In this document: positions 7,379-13,613 of the stretch, in pieces | Numbering within the stretch: the first letter of the stretch is position 1 | How the letters are laid out: every line of letters starts with the position of its first letter | Origin: an uncultured Alistipes sp. | GTDB taxonomy: Bacteria; Bacteroidota; Bacteroidia; Bacteroidales; Rikenellaceae | Assembly (NCBI GenBank): GCA_947174575.1 | Contig: CAMWJM010000001.1 | Location: 1-22,829, forward strand | DNA length: 22,829 bases | Reading direction: 5' to 3' | The notes under the pieces: model-generated | What the model saw: only the letters and a program-made list of their open reading frames with translations | Told to the model about the DNA's origin: nothing | The model's database searches: none | Position numbers and translations under genes: made by a program

Positions 7379-8737
7379 ATGAAACCGAACGAAATCGTCT
7401 CCTACTTCACCGACACGATCTTCCGGCGCGACGCCAGCGAGTGGCGCAGCCCCGTGGTGCGGTGGTGCGTGCAGCAGTACAAGCTGGTCTTCTACACGGC
7501 CCGCGGCCTCGTGGAGCACGGCACCATGATCCGCTCGGCCGCGCTGACGTTCTACACCCTCATGTCGCTGGTGCCCATTCTGGCCGTGGTGTTCGCCGTG
7601 GTCAAGGGGTTTGGGCTGGCCGACGGCCTGGTGCAGAGCCTCTATTCGCTCTTTCCGCAGAGTCCCGAGTTGATCGACTACGTCGTCGCTTTCGCCGAAA
7701 AGGCGCTGGCCCGCACGCAGGGCGGCGTGGTGGCCGTCGTGGCGCTGGTCATGCTGTTCTGGGCCGTGATCCGCGTCTTCGGGTCGATCGAAAAGGCGTT
7801 CAACAACATCTGGGAAGTCAAGGTCGAGCGCAGCATCGCCCGGCAATGGAGCGACTACATCGCCATCGTGATGATCGTGCCCGTGCTGTGGGTCATCGCC
7901 GGCGCCGTGGGCGGTTATGCCCGCGAGTGGCTGGGCTTCGGCGACGGGTGGGGCTATAAGCTGCTCTCCAAGGCCGTGTCGTTGACGGTCGTCTGGGTGA
8001 TGTTCGTCTTTCTGTATATCGTCATCCCCAATGCCCGGGTGCGTTTTTCGAGCGCCCTCACGGCCGGCATCGTCGCAGGTACAGCATTCGCGCTTTTCCA
8101 GTGGGGCTACCTCTATGTGCAGCGGTGGATGACTTCGTATAATGCGATCTACGGCAGTTTCGCGGCGCTGCCTCTGCTGCTGATTTGGATGCAGACCTCG
8201 TGGCAGATCCTGCTTTTCGGCGGCGAGCTGTCGTTCGCCTACCAGAACATCGCCCGCTTCGGCGAGGAGCGCGAGTCGCTGCGCATCAGCTACGACCAGC
8301 GCCGCAAGGTGCTGCTGGCCGTGATGCTCACCGTCGTCGAGCAGTTCCGCGACCGAGGCGGCGCCACGCCGTCCGAAGTCGTCCGCGAGCGTCTGGGCCT
8401 GCCCACGCGCATCGTCAACGACGTACTCTACCAGCTCGTGCAGGCGGGGCAGCTGGTCGCCGTGCCGATGAGCGACAACGAGCGCGACATGGCCTTTATC
8501 CCGGCGCACGACATCGCGACGCTGACCCTGTGCGGCATTCTCGAAGCGGTGGAGCAGTCGGGCGAAACGCTTTTCGCCCTCGACTCCGCGCCCCAGCTGG
8601 CCCGCATCGACCGCGAGTTGGAGCGGATGAAGACTTCGACCCGCTGCTTGCCGGAAAACGGAAAAATCGTGGAACTGCTGGAAAATTCACAATGCACAAT
8701 TCATAATTCACAATTGTCGGGCGCTAAAAAATTATGA
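7379..8737 (+). CDS. YihY/BrkB family (UPF0761) inner-membrane protein
   Basis: This polytopic protein of 452 residues belongs to the family once misnamed ribonuclease BN. About six membrane segments lie between residues 40 and 300. Family landmarks include HGTMIRSAALTFYTLMSLVP, SIEKAFNNIWEV and SYNAIYGSFAALPLLLIWMQ. Residues from about 310 look like a winged-helix C-terminal domain (TPSEVVRERLGLPTRIVNDVLYQL region). The molecular function of the family is unsettled. I chose the ATG at 7379 over the TTG at 7358. The last residues, NSQCTIHNSQLSGAKKL, are translated from an inserted heptad repeat (8684-8715) and are probably not ancestral. The stop overlaps the next ATG by four bases. Confidence 0.9.
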   Translation: MKPNEIVSYFTDTIFRRDASEWRSPVVRWCVQQYKLVFYTARGLVEHGTMIRSAALTFYTLMSLVPILAVVFAVVKGFGLADGLVQSLYSLFPQSPELIDYVVAFAEKALARTQGGVVAVVALVMLFWAVIRVFGSIEKAFNNIWEVKVERSIARQWSDYIAIVMIVPVLWVIAGAVGGYAREWLGFGDGWGYKLLSKAVSLTVVWVMFVFLYIVIPNARVRFSSALTAGIVAGTAFALFQWGYLYVQRWMTSYNAIYGSFAALPLLLIWMQTSWQILLFGGELSFAYQNIARFGEERESLRISYDQRRKVLLAVMLTVVEQFRDRGGATPSEVVRERLGLPTRIVNDVLYQLVQAGQLVAVPMSDNERDMAFIPAHDIATLTLCGILEAVEQSGETLFALDSAPQLARIDRELERMKTSTRCLPENGKIVELLENSQCTIHNSQLSGAKKL

Positions 8738-8747
8738 ATCGTGCATT
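8684..8747. repeat. inverted pair of AATTCAY heptad arrays, yihY/DUF2520 junction
   Basis: The left arm (8684-8715) is four 7-base units, AATTCAC, AATGCAC, AATTCAT, AATTCAC, then AATT. The right arm (8730-8747) holds the inverse units ATGAATC and GTGCATT after AATT. The arms can pair around a 14-base spacer. The array encodes the end of the YihY protein and spans the DUF2520 start codon. It is strongly AT-rich against GC-rich neighbours. Confidence 0.8.
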
Positions 8748-9519
8748 GAATAGAGTTGTAATTATCGGCAGCGGCAATGTCGCCGAGGCATTAGCCCGGG
8801 CCGTGGCGGACTGCGGGTTGCAGCTGGTGCAGCTTTGGGCGCGTAACGAGGCCCGGGCGCAGGAGGTCGCCGGGGCGGTGGGGTGTCCGTGGGCGTGCCG
8901 GCCCGAACGACTGGCTGCGGCGGACCTGTATTTGCTGGCTGTCAGCGACCGGGCCGTGGCCGAAGTGGCGGCGACGCTTCCTATTCCCTGCGGGGCCGTC
9001 GTGGCCCATACGGCCGGGAGCGTGCCGCTGGAGGCGTTGCCCGCGAAGTTCGCCCGCCGGGCGGTCTTCTATCCCCTGCAAACGTTCACGCGGGGGCGGC
9101 GGGTCGAGTGGTCGGAAGTGCCGATCTTCCTCGAAACTTCGACGCCCGAGCTGCTGTCCGAGTTGGAGGCGTTCGCCCGCCGGCTTTCGCGGCAGGTCTT
9201 CGTCGCCGATTCCGGCAGGCGCGCGCAGCTGCATCTGGCGGCCGTCTTCGTCTGCAACTTCGTCAACCACATGTATGTCGTGGGCGAGCGGGTGATGAAG
9301 GGCGCGGGACTCGACTTCGAGCTGCTCAAGCCTTTGATCGCCGAGACCGCCGCCAAGGCGCTCGCCGCGGCATCGCCCGCCGCCGGGCAGACCGGCCCGG
9401 CCGTGCGGGGCGACCTGCCGACGCAGCAGCGCCACACAGCGATGCTCGACGACGAATTATTGCGAACCGTTTATTTATCTGTTAGTCGTAGCATATGGGA
9501 AACTTCAAAGAAGATATAG
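8734..9519 (+). CDS. Rossmann-fold protein with DUF2520 domain
   Basis: This is a 261-residue protein. The N-terminal half is an NAD(P)-binding Rossmann domain (VVIIGSGNVAEALA, residues 8-21), resembling pyrroline-5-carboxylate reductase and ketopantoate reductase. The C-terminal half is the DUF2520 helical domain, with HLAAVFVCNFVNHMYVVGE and a terminal QQRHTAMLDDELLRTVYLSVS. The substrate is unknown; an oxidoreductase role is inference. The first residues, MNRALNR, lie in the right arm of a heptad repeat, so the start may have been remodelled. The gene overlaps the yihY stop by four bases and the following HAD gene by 25 bases, indicating tight co-expression. Confidence 0.88.
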   Translation: MNRALNRVVIIGSGNVAEALARAVADCGLQLVQLWARNEARAQEVAGAVGCPWACRPERLAAADLYLLAVSDRAVAEVAATLPIPCGAVVAHTAGSVPLEALPAKFARRAVFYPLQTFTRGRRVEWSEVPIFLETSTPELLSELEAFARRLSRQVFVADSGRRAQLHLAAVFVCNFVNHMYVVGERVMKGAGLDFELLKPLIAETAAKALAAASPAAGQTGPAVRGDLPTQQRHTAMLDDELLRTVYLSVSRSIWETSKKI

Positions 9520-10040
9520 CCCGCACCGAAGCCTTCGTCTTCGATGTCGACGGCGTGATGACCGACGGGGGCATCGTCCCCACGGCCGAGGGCGATTTCA
9601 TTCGCCGCTACAATGCCAAGGACGGCTACGCCCTGGCCTATGCGATCAAACTGGGCTACAGGGTGTGCGTCATTTCGGGCGGCCGGGGCAGGACGCTGGA
9701 GAATAGGTTGAAGATGCTCGGAATCAAGGAGTATCACCTCGACTGCATGGACAAGATCACCACCCTGCACGACTATTTCCGGCGCGAGGGTCTCGACCCG
9801 GCGCGGGTGATCTACATGGGCGACGACATCCCCGATCTGGAGTGCATGCGCGAGGTGGGGATCCCGGTGTGCCCGTCCGATGCCGCCCCGGAGGTGATCG
9901 AGGCGTCGCGCTATGTGTCGCAGTTCGCCGGGGGTGCCGGCGCCGTGCGCGACATCATCGAACAGGTGCTGCGGGCACGCGGCGACTGGGCGCGCGACTC
10001 GCAGGGCGTGACCCCCTCGACGCTGGCGGCGTCGAACTGA
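9495..10040 (+). CDS. kdsC: KdsC-like HAD phosphatase (3-deoxy-D-manno-octulosonate 8-phosphate phosphatase)
   Basis: This 181-residue protein is of C0-type HAD length and is cytoplasmic. Motif I is FDVDGVMTDG (nucleophile D17, acid/base D19), motif II is ISGG, and motif IV is MGDDIPDLECM. These match KdsC, which removes phosphate from KDO-8-phosphate on the way to the lipopolysaccharide inner core. Related HADs act on other sugar phosphates (for example the phosphatase half of NeuA-like fusions), so the substrate is an inference. It overlaps the DUF2520 gene by 25 bases. A strong hairpin with a T-run follows the stop within four bases, so this is the last gene of the group. Confidence 0.88.
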   Translation: MGNFKEDIARTEAFVFDVDGVMTDGGIVPTAEGDFIRRYNAKDGYALAYAIKLGYRVCVISGGRGRTLENRLKMLGIKEYHLDCMDKITTLHDYFRREGLDPARVIYMGDDIPDLECMREVGIPVCPSDAAPEVIEASRYVSQFAGGAGAVRDIIEQVLRARGDWARDSQGVTPSTLAASN

Positions 10041-10043
10041 AAC

Positions 10044-10070
10044 AAAAAAGGGCGATTTCCGCCCTTTTTT
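10044..10070. terminator. bidirectional intrinsic terminator between kdsC and the acyltransferase genes
   Basis: The 11-bp perfect stem AAAAAAGGGCG / CGCCCTTTTTT has a five-base loop ATTTC. It has A6 on one side and T6 on the other, so it can end transcripts from both directions. The kdsC stop lies just upstream and the convergent acyltransferase stop codon overlaps its right edge. Confidence 0.92.
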
Positions 10071-11080
10071 CATTTCGTTTTCTGTTTCTTCTTGATCCGC
10101 TCCAGGTGGTCGATCAGTTGGAGGCGGAACGCTTCGCGCCGGGCCTTCAGATCGCGGCGCCACCCTTTCCAGCGCGTGTAACGCTGGCGCTTCTCATCGT
10201 AAATATCGCTGATGGTCAGCAAAATGCCTGTTTCCTCGACGCCTCCGAAATCGGGATTCGACACCGTGTCGAACACCCGCATCGTGGGCGATAGATTCAT
10301 GTAGGCGTTGATCAGCGGCGGAATGTGCTCGTTGAACTCGCGGATTTTCTGGATGAGAATGCGGTAGTTCTCCTGGTAGTTCGTGCCCGAGAACAGCTGT
10401 TCGTAGTAGGGGTCGTCCAGATCGAGCTGCAGGGGGTGTATGCCCTCCACCAGGCGGTCGCGGTCGGGGAAGTAGCGGCGCAGGAACCAGATCAGGGCGT
10501 TGCGCGCCACGGCCTGGTAGGAGGTGTACATCGTGACCTTGCCGAACAGATATTTCACTTTGGGATTCAGCACGATGAGCGCCCCCAGACCGTCCCACAG
10601 ATTGTCCAGCGCATAGAGGCTCTTGGGGTTCTGCCGCGCCTGGTAGGCCGGCTGCACGAACGAGCGGCCCAGTTCGATGGTGCGGGGCAGATAGCGGCGG
10701 CGGAACTTCTCGCTGAAGCGGAAATAGTGCTCGGTCGAGAGGTGGCGCGGATGCGACGTCGTGCAGACGATGAAGCGGTAGCCGCCCACGATCTCTTCGG
10801 CCGCGGGGTCCCACACGATGAGCTGGTAGTAGCCGTCGCCGGCCAGGTCTTCTTCGTCGATGTCTGCCTCCTTGCCCGTGCCGCCGCCCGCGCCGCGGAA
10901 CGCCTCCTCGCGCAGCCGCCCGATTTCGCGCATCAGCGCCGGGCATTCGGCCGCCGGGAAAATGTAGATTTCGTTCGACGCCTTGTTCGTGTCGCGCACC
11001 TTGCGCTCGGGAATCAGTTCGGCCCGCAGCAGCGCTCGGTCGACGGGCGGGAGGATCGGTTGTTCGGATTTTTGTTGCAT
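10070..11080 (-). CDS. glsB: OlsB/GlsB-like N-acyltransferase (GNAT fold, aminolipid synthesis)
   Basis: This 336-residue protein is of the hemolysin-like GNAT family that includes OlsB (ornithine lipids) and Bacteroides GlsB (glycine lipids). These enzymes attach a 3-hydroxy fatty acid to the amino group of an amino acid. Landmarks are LREEAFRGAGGGTGK, the DGYYQLIVWDP strand, IVGGYRF and the ELGRSFVQPAYQ segment. The C-terminal tail is rich in Lys and Arg, ideal for membrane binding. In B. thetaiotaomicron the glsB and glsA genes are neighbours, as here, which supports glycine lipid over ornithine lipid; the amino acid is not provable from sequence. The gene lies 28 bases downstream of glsA-like on the same strand and converges on kdsC. 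Confidence 0.8.
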   Translation of the reverse strand: MQQKSEQPILPPVDRALLRAELIPERKVRDTNKASNEIYIFPAAECPALMREIGRLREEAFRGAGGGTGKEADIDEEDLAGDGYYQLIVWDPAAEEIVGGYRFIVCTTSHPRHLSTEHYFRFSEKFRRRYLPRTIELGRSFVQPAYQARQNPKSLYALDNLWDGLGALIVLNPKVKYLFGKVTMYTSYQAVARNALIWFLRRYFPDRDRLVEGIHPLQLDLDDPYYEQLFSGTNYQENYRILIQKIREFNEHIPPLINAYMNLSPTMRVFDTVSNPDFGGVEETGILLTISDIYDEKRQRYTRWKGWRRDLKARREAFRLQLIDHLERIKKKQKTK

Positions 11081-11087
11081 AGCGGAA

Positions 11088-11095
11088 CAAAAGTA
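11088..11095 (-). promoter_or_regulatory. candidate -7 box just before the glsB-like start
   Basis: Read on the minus strand this is TACTTTTG, a TAnnTTTG match ending seven bases before the ATG at 11080. It could give a leaderless internal transcript of the second gene. There is no visible -33 element, and chance is possible. Confidence 0.28.
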
Positions 11096-11108
11096 GTCAT
11101 TTCGGCCG

Positions 11109-11936
11109 TTATTGGTGCGGTGCGACGAGCGTTTTTTCCAAAAAATAGGTTTTTGTACGTATGGCTTCGGCCTGTTCGCGCAGCGATCCGAGGCTTTGCA
11201 GTTCGGCGGTGGGGATCGGATCGCCCACGACGATGCGGAAGTGCTTGCCCTGCTGCGAGAACATCTCGTCGGGCAGCCACAGCATCTCGATGTTGAACTT
11301 CACGCCCAGCCATTTGCGCACCCGGTCGACCCCATAGAAGAAGTTCGACAGGCGCCCCTCGACGAACACCGGCACGATCTGGCGGCCCGACGCGGCGGCC
11401 TTTTTCAGGAAATTGGTTTTCCATTCCAGGTCGGTCACGCGGCCTCCGATGCGGCGCGAACACAGCCCGGCCGGGAAGGTGAGGATCGGCAGATCGCCGA
11501 AGAAGGCTTCGTCGAAGCGCCGGGCGTAGTCGCTGTTCTGCGCGCCGTGCTTGTTGACCGGCACCCACAGCGGCCGCAGCGGCTCGACGTGCATCAACAG
11601 GTCGTTGACCACCACCCGGGCGTCGCCGAAGCGGTCGATGAGTTTGTCGGCCAGCATCATGCCGTCCATGCCGCCGAACGGGTGGTTGGCCACGAAGAGG
11701 TAACGCCCCGTCGGATCGAGCCGCTCCAACCCCTGGGCCGAATAGGTCACGCCCCATTCGCGGAAGCAGGCGCGGATGAACTCCTGGGGCGGCAGCTCCC
11801 AGTAGGAGGCCAGAATGTGGTTGATCTCGGCTTCGTGCACCGTGCGGCGCAGCCATTCGACCGCCGGCCGCGGAATGCGGCGGGCCAGCTTGGGGGCTTT
11901 CTGGCGGAGGACGTTTCCGATGTCGATTCGAGGCAT
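11109..11936 (-). CDS. glsA: OlsA/GlsA-like O-acyltransferase (PlsC family)
   Basis: This 275-residue protein is of the lysophospholipid acyltransferase fold, associated with the inner membrane. The catalytic block is NHPFGGMDG (H85, D91), an H-x5-D spacing instead of the usual H-x4-D. Block III is FPAG at 154-157, with Ala in place of the common Glu of FPEG, followed by LCSRR. I recall these variants from the OlsA/hemolysin-like branch, so they are probably normal for it. The expected reaction is esterification of the 3-hydroxyl of the lyso-aminolipid made by the neighbouring N-acyltransferase. It is the first gene of the minus-strand pair and diverges from rsmH. A candidate promoter lies about 136 bases upstream. 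Confidence 0.8.
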   Translation of the reverse strand: MPRIDIGNVLRQKAPKLARRIPRPAVEWLRRTVHEAEINHILASYWELPPQEFIRACFREWGVTYSAQGLERLDPTGRYLFVANHPFGGMDGMMLADKLIDRFGDARVVVNDLLMHVEPLRPLWVPVNKHGAQNSDYARRFDEAFFGDLPILTFPAGLCSRRIGGRVTDLEWKTNFLKKAAASGRQIVPVFVEGRLSNFFYGVDRVRKWLGVKFNIEMLWLPDEMFSQQGKHFRIVVGDPIPTAELQSLGSLREQAEAIRTKTYFLEKTLVAPHQ

Positions 11937-11996
11937 AAACGAGTGCGGATTTACGTTGCGACTGAATTGCCGGAGATTCCGAATTTCCGGCGCAAC

Positions 11997-12058
11997 CTGC
12001 GGCCGTCGGTCGTTCCCGTCCCGACGGATGCGATCGTCGGGCGGGTTGCGGGCCGCAG
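11997..12058. repeat. nested inverted repeats in the glsA/rsmH divergent region
   Basis: The outer arms are CTGCGGCC (11997-12004) and GGCCGCAG (12051-12058). The inner arms are CCGTCGG (12003-12009) and CCGACGG (12021-12027). A smaller repeat, GCCGGA / TCCGGC, lies at about 11969-11991. All fall in the predicted 5' leader of the glsA-like transcript. They could form a structured leader; no known riboswitch is recognised. Confidence 0.4.
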
Positions 12059-12071
12059 AAAAATATATCTA

Positions 12072-12079
12072 CAAATATA
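12072..12079 (-). promoter_or_regulatory. candidate -7 promoter box for the glsA-glsB pair
   Basis: On the minus strand this reads TATATTTG, a full TAnnTTTG match in an AT-rich island. It predicts a leader of roughly 130 bases before the ATG at 11936. No -33 TTTG is seen at the usual spacing. Confidence 0.5.
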
Positions 12080-12101
12080 GGTATTCTTTTCGAATTTTAC
12101 C

Positions 12102-12109
12102 TAACTTTA
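12102..12109 (+). promoter_or_regulatory. candidate -7 promoter box for the rsmH division cluster
   Basis: TAACTTTA matches seven of the eight positions of the pheS box TAACTTTG and differs from the consensus TAnnTTTG only in the last base. It sits 29 bases before the rsmH ATG, in an AT-rich island facing the divergent glsA box. Confidence 0.5.
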
Positions 12110-12138
12110 CACCCAAATAGTCTTTTGCCGTCAATCCT

Positions 12139-13086
12139 ATGTCCGCCTATCATACACCGGTGTTGCTGGAGGAGTCCGTGGAGCTGCTCGCCGTCGATCC
12201 GCGGGGCACCTACGTCGATCTGACGTTCGGCGGAGGCGGGCATTCGCGCCGTATCCTCGCGGCGTTGGGCGAGGGGGGACGGCTGTATGCGTTCGACCAG
12301 GACAGGGATACGCGGGCGAATTGCCCCGACGACGGGCGTTTCTGCTTCGTGGAGAGCAATTTCCGTTTCCTGCGCGGGGCGCTGCGGCTGCGCGGCGTCG
12401 GCCGGGTCGACGGCATCCTGGCCGATCTGGGGGTCTCGTCGCACCATTTCGACGACCTCGGGCGCGGGTTTTCGTTCCGCGGCGAAGCTCCGTTGGACAT
12501 GCGCATGAACCAGCGGGGGCGCCTGACCGCCGCCGAGGTGGTCGGCAGCTATCCGGCCGAGGAACTGACCCGCGTTTTCGGCGACTGGGGCGAGATCGAA
12601 ACCCCGTGGAAAGCGGCCAACTGCGTCGTCCGCGCGCGGCAGGCGGAGCCGATCCGCACCACCGCGCAGCTGGTCGAGGCCGTGAAGCCCTGCACGCCCC
12701 GCAAGGACGAGGCGAAGTTCCTGACCCGGCTTTTCCAGGCGCTGCGCATCGAGGTCAACGGCGAGATGGAGGCTCTGAAGATGGCTTTGGAGCAGAGCCT
12801 CAAGGTGTTGAAGCCCGGCGGGCGGTTGGCGGTCATCTCCTACCATTCGCTCGAAGACCGGTTGGTCAAGAATTTCCTGCGCAGCGGCAACTTCGCGGGC
12901 GAGGTGGAGAAAGATTTCTTCGGCCGGGCGCAAACCCCGTTCGAGCCGGTGACGCGCAAGGCCGTGACCCCTTCGGCCGAGGAGCTGGCGCGCAATCCGC
13001 GGTCGCGGTCGGCCAAGCTGCGCGCAGCGGTGAAAAAGGCGGACGCGCCGCAGGGCGGGGGCGTCGGAGGCGTTCGCAGCAAGTAG
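12139..13086 (+). CDS. rsmH: 16S rRNA (cytosine1402-N4)-methyltransferase
   Basis: RsmH (MraW) methylates C1402 of 16S rRNA in the decoding centre. The 315-residue length is normal. The N-terminus MSAYHTPVLLEESVELL and the SAM loop DLTFGGGGHS (residues 27-36) are diagnostic, as are GRVDGILADLGVSSHHFDD, FSFRGEAPLDMRMN and the C-terminal ISYHSLEDRLVKNFL. It opens the division/cell-wall cluster here. mraZ, which often precedes it, is not present; the upstream neighbour is the divergent lipid gene pair. The ftsL-like gene starts nine bases after its stop. Confidence 0.97.
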   Translation: MSAYHTPVLLEESVELLAVDPRGTYVDLTFGGGGHSRRILAALGEGGRLYAFDQDRDTRANCPDDGRFCFVESNFRFLRGALRLRGVGRVDGILADLGVSSHHFDDLGRGFSFRGEAPLDMRMNQRGRLTAAEVVGSYPAEELTRVFGDWGEIETPWKAANCVVRARQAEPIRTTAQLVEAVKPCTPRKDEAKFLTRLFQALRIEVNGEMEALKMALEQSLKVLKPGGRLAVISYHSLEDRLVKNFLRSGNFAGEVEKDFFGRAQTPFEPVTRKAVTPSAEELARNPRSRSAKLRAAVKKADAPQGGGVGGVRSK

Positions 13087-13095
13087 GTAGAGTGT

Positions 13096-13611
13096 ATGTA
13101 CGACCACGAATTCGATACCGGCGTTTCCGAGCAGGAGACCCAGTTGCGGCAGGACGAGGAGTTCGCCCGGCGCGTGCGGCGCGAAGTGCTGCGCATGGAT
13201 CGGGGCGAAGCCGAGGAGGATATTCGCGCCGATCTGGAGCGGGAGGCTCTGGAGCGCGCCGAGGTCGAGGCTCGCGAGCAGCGCGAGCGGCGGCGCAAGG
13301 CCAATGTGCTATGGCAGTTCTTTTCGGGGACGATCCTCGTGCGGGCCGGCGTGTCGCGCTACTATCCCTACATGCTCTGCGTGGCGGGCATGTTTTTTTT
13401 GAGCATCGTCGTGATGTTCACGGCTCTGCATCTGGATGTGAAATATTCGCTCCTCGACCGTGAGGTGCAGATGTTGCGCGAGCGCTCGCTCCGACTGGAG
13501 GAGGAGCGTTTCCGCCGCACGACCCATTCGGCCGTCAGCGAGCGGCTGCGCGAGCGGAACATTCCGCTCTACGACCCCCCGGCTCCGGGCGAGCGGATCG
13601 AAATTCGGTAG
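13096..13611 (+). CDS. ftsL: FtsL-like cell division protein
   Basis: This is a 171-residue bitopic protein. A long, highly charged cytoplasmic N-terminus (residues 1-88) precedes one membrane segment (about 91-111, starting PYMLCVAGMFFLSIVVMF). A short periplasmic coiled coil follows (VKYSLLDREVQMLRERSLRLEEE). Size, topology and position between rsmH and ftsI match the Bacteroidota FtsL-like family. FtsL in other bacteria bridges FtsB/FtsQ and activates the FtsW-FtsI septal synthase. Sequence conservation in this family is low, so the assignment rests largely on context. The cytoplasmic part is long compared with E. coli FtsL. The stop is two bases before the ftsI ATG. Confidence 0.88.
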   Translation: MYDHEFDTGVSEQETQLRQDEEFARRVRREVLRMDRGEAEEDIRADLEREALERAEVEAREQRERRRKANVLWQFFSGTILVRAGVSRYYPYMLCVAGMFFLSIVVMFTALHLDVKYSLLDREVQMLRERSLRLEEERFRRTTHSAVSERLRERNIPLYDPPAPGERIEIR

Positions 13612-13613
13612 CG

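Noticed and set aside
11109..11936. Inactive acyltransferase because of H-x5-D and FPAG instead of H-x4-D and FPEG
   Set aside because: I recall both variants from the OlsA/hemolysin-like branch, so they are more likely family features than loss of function.
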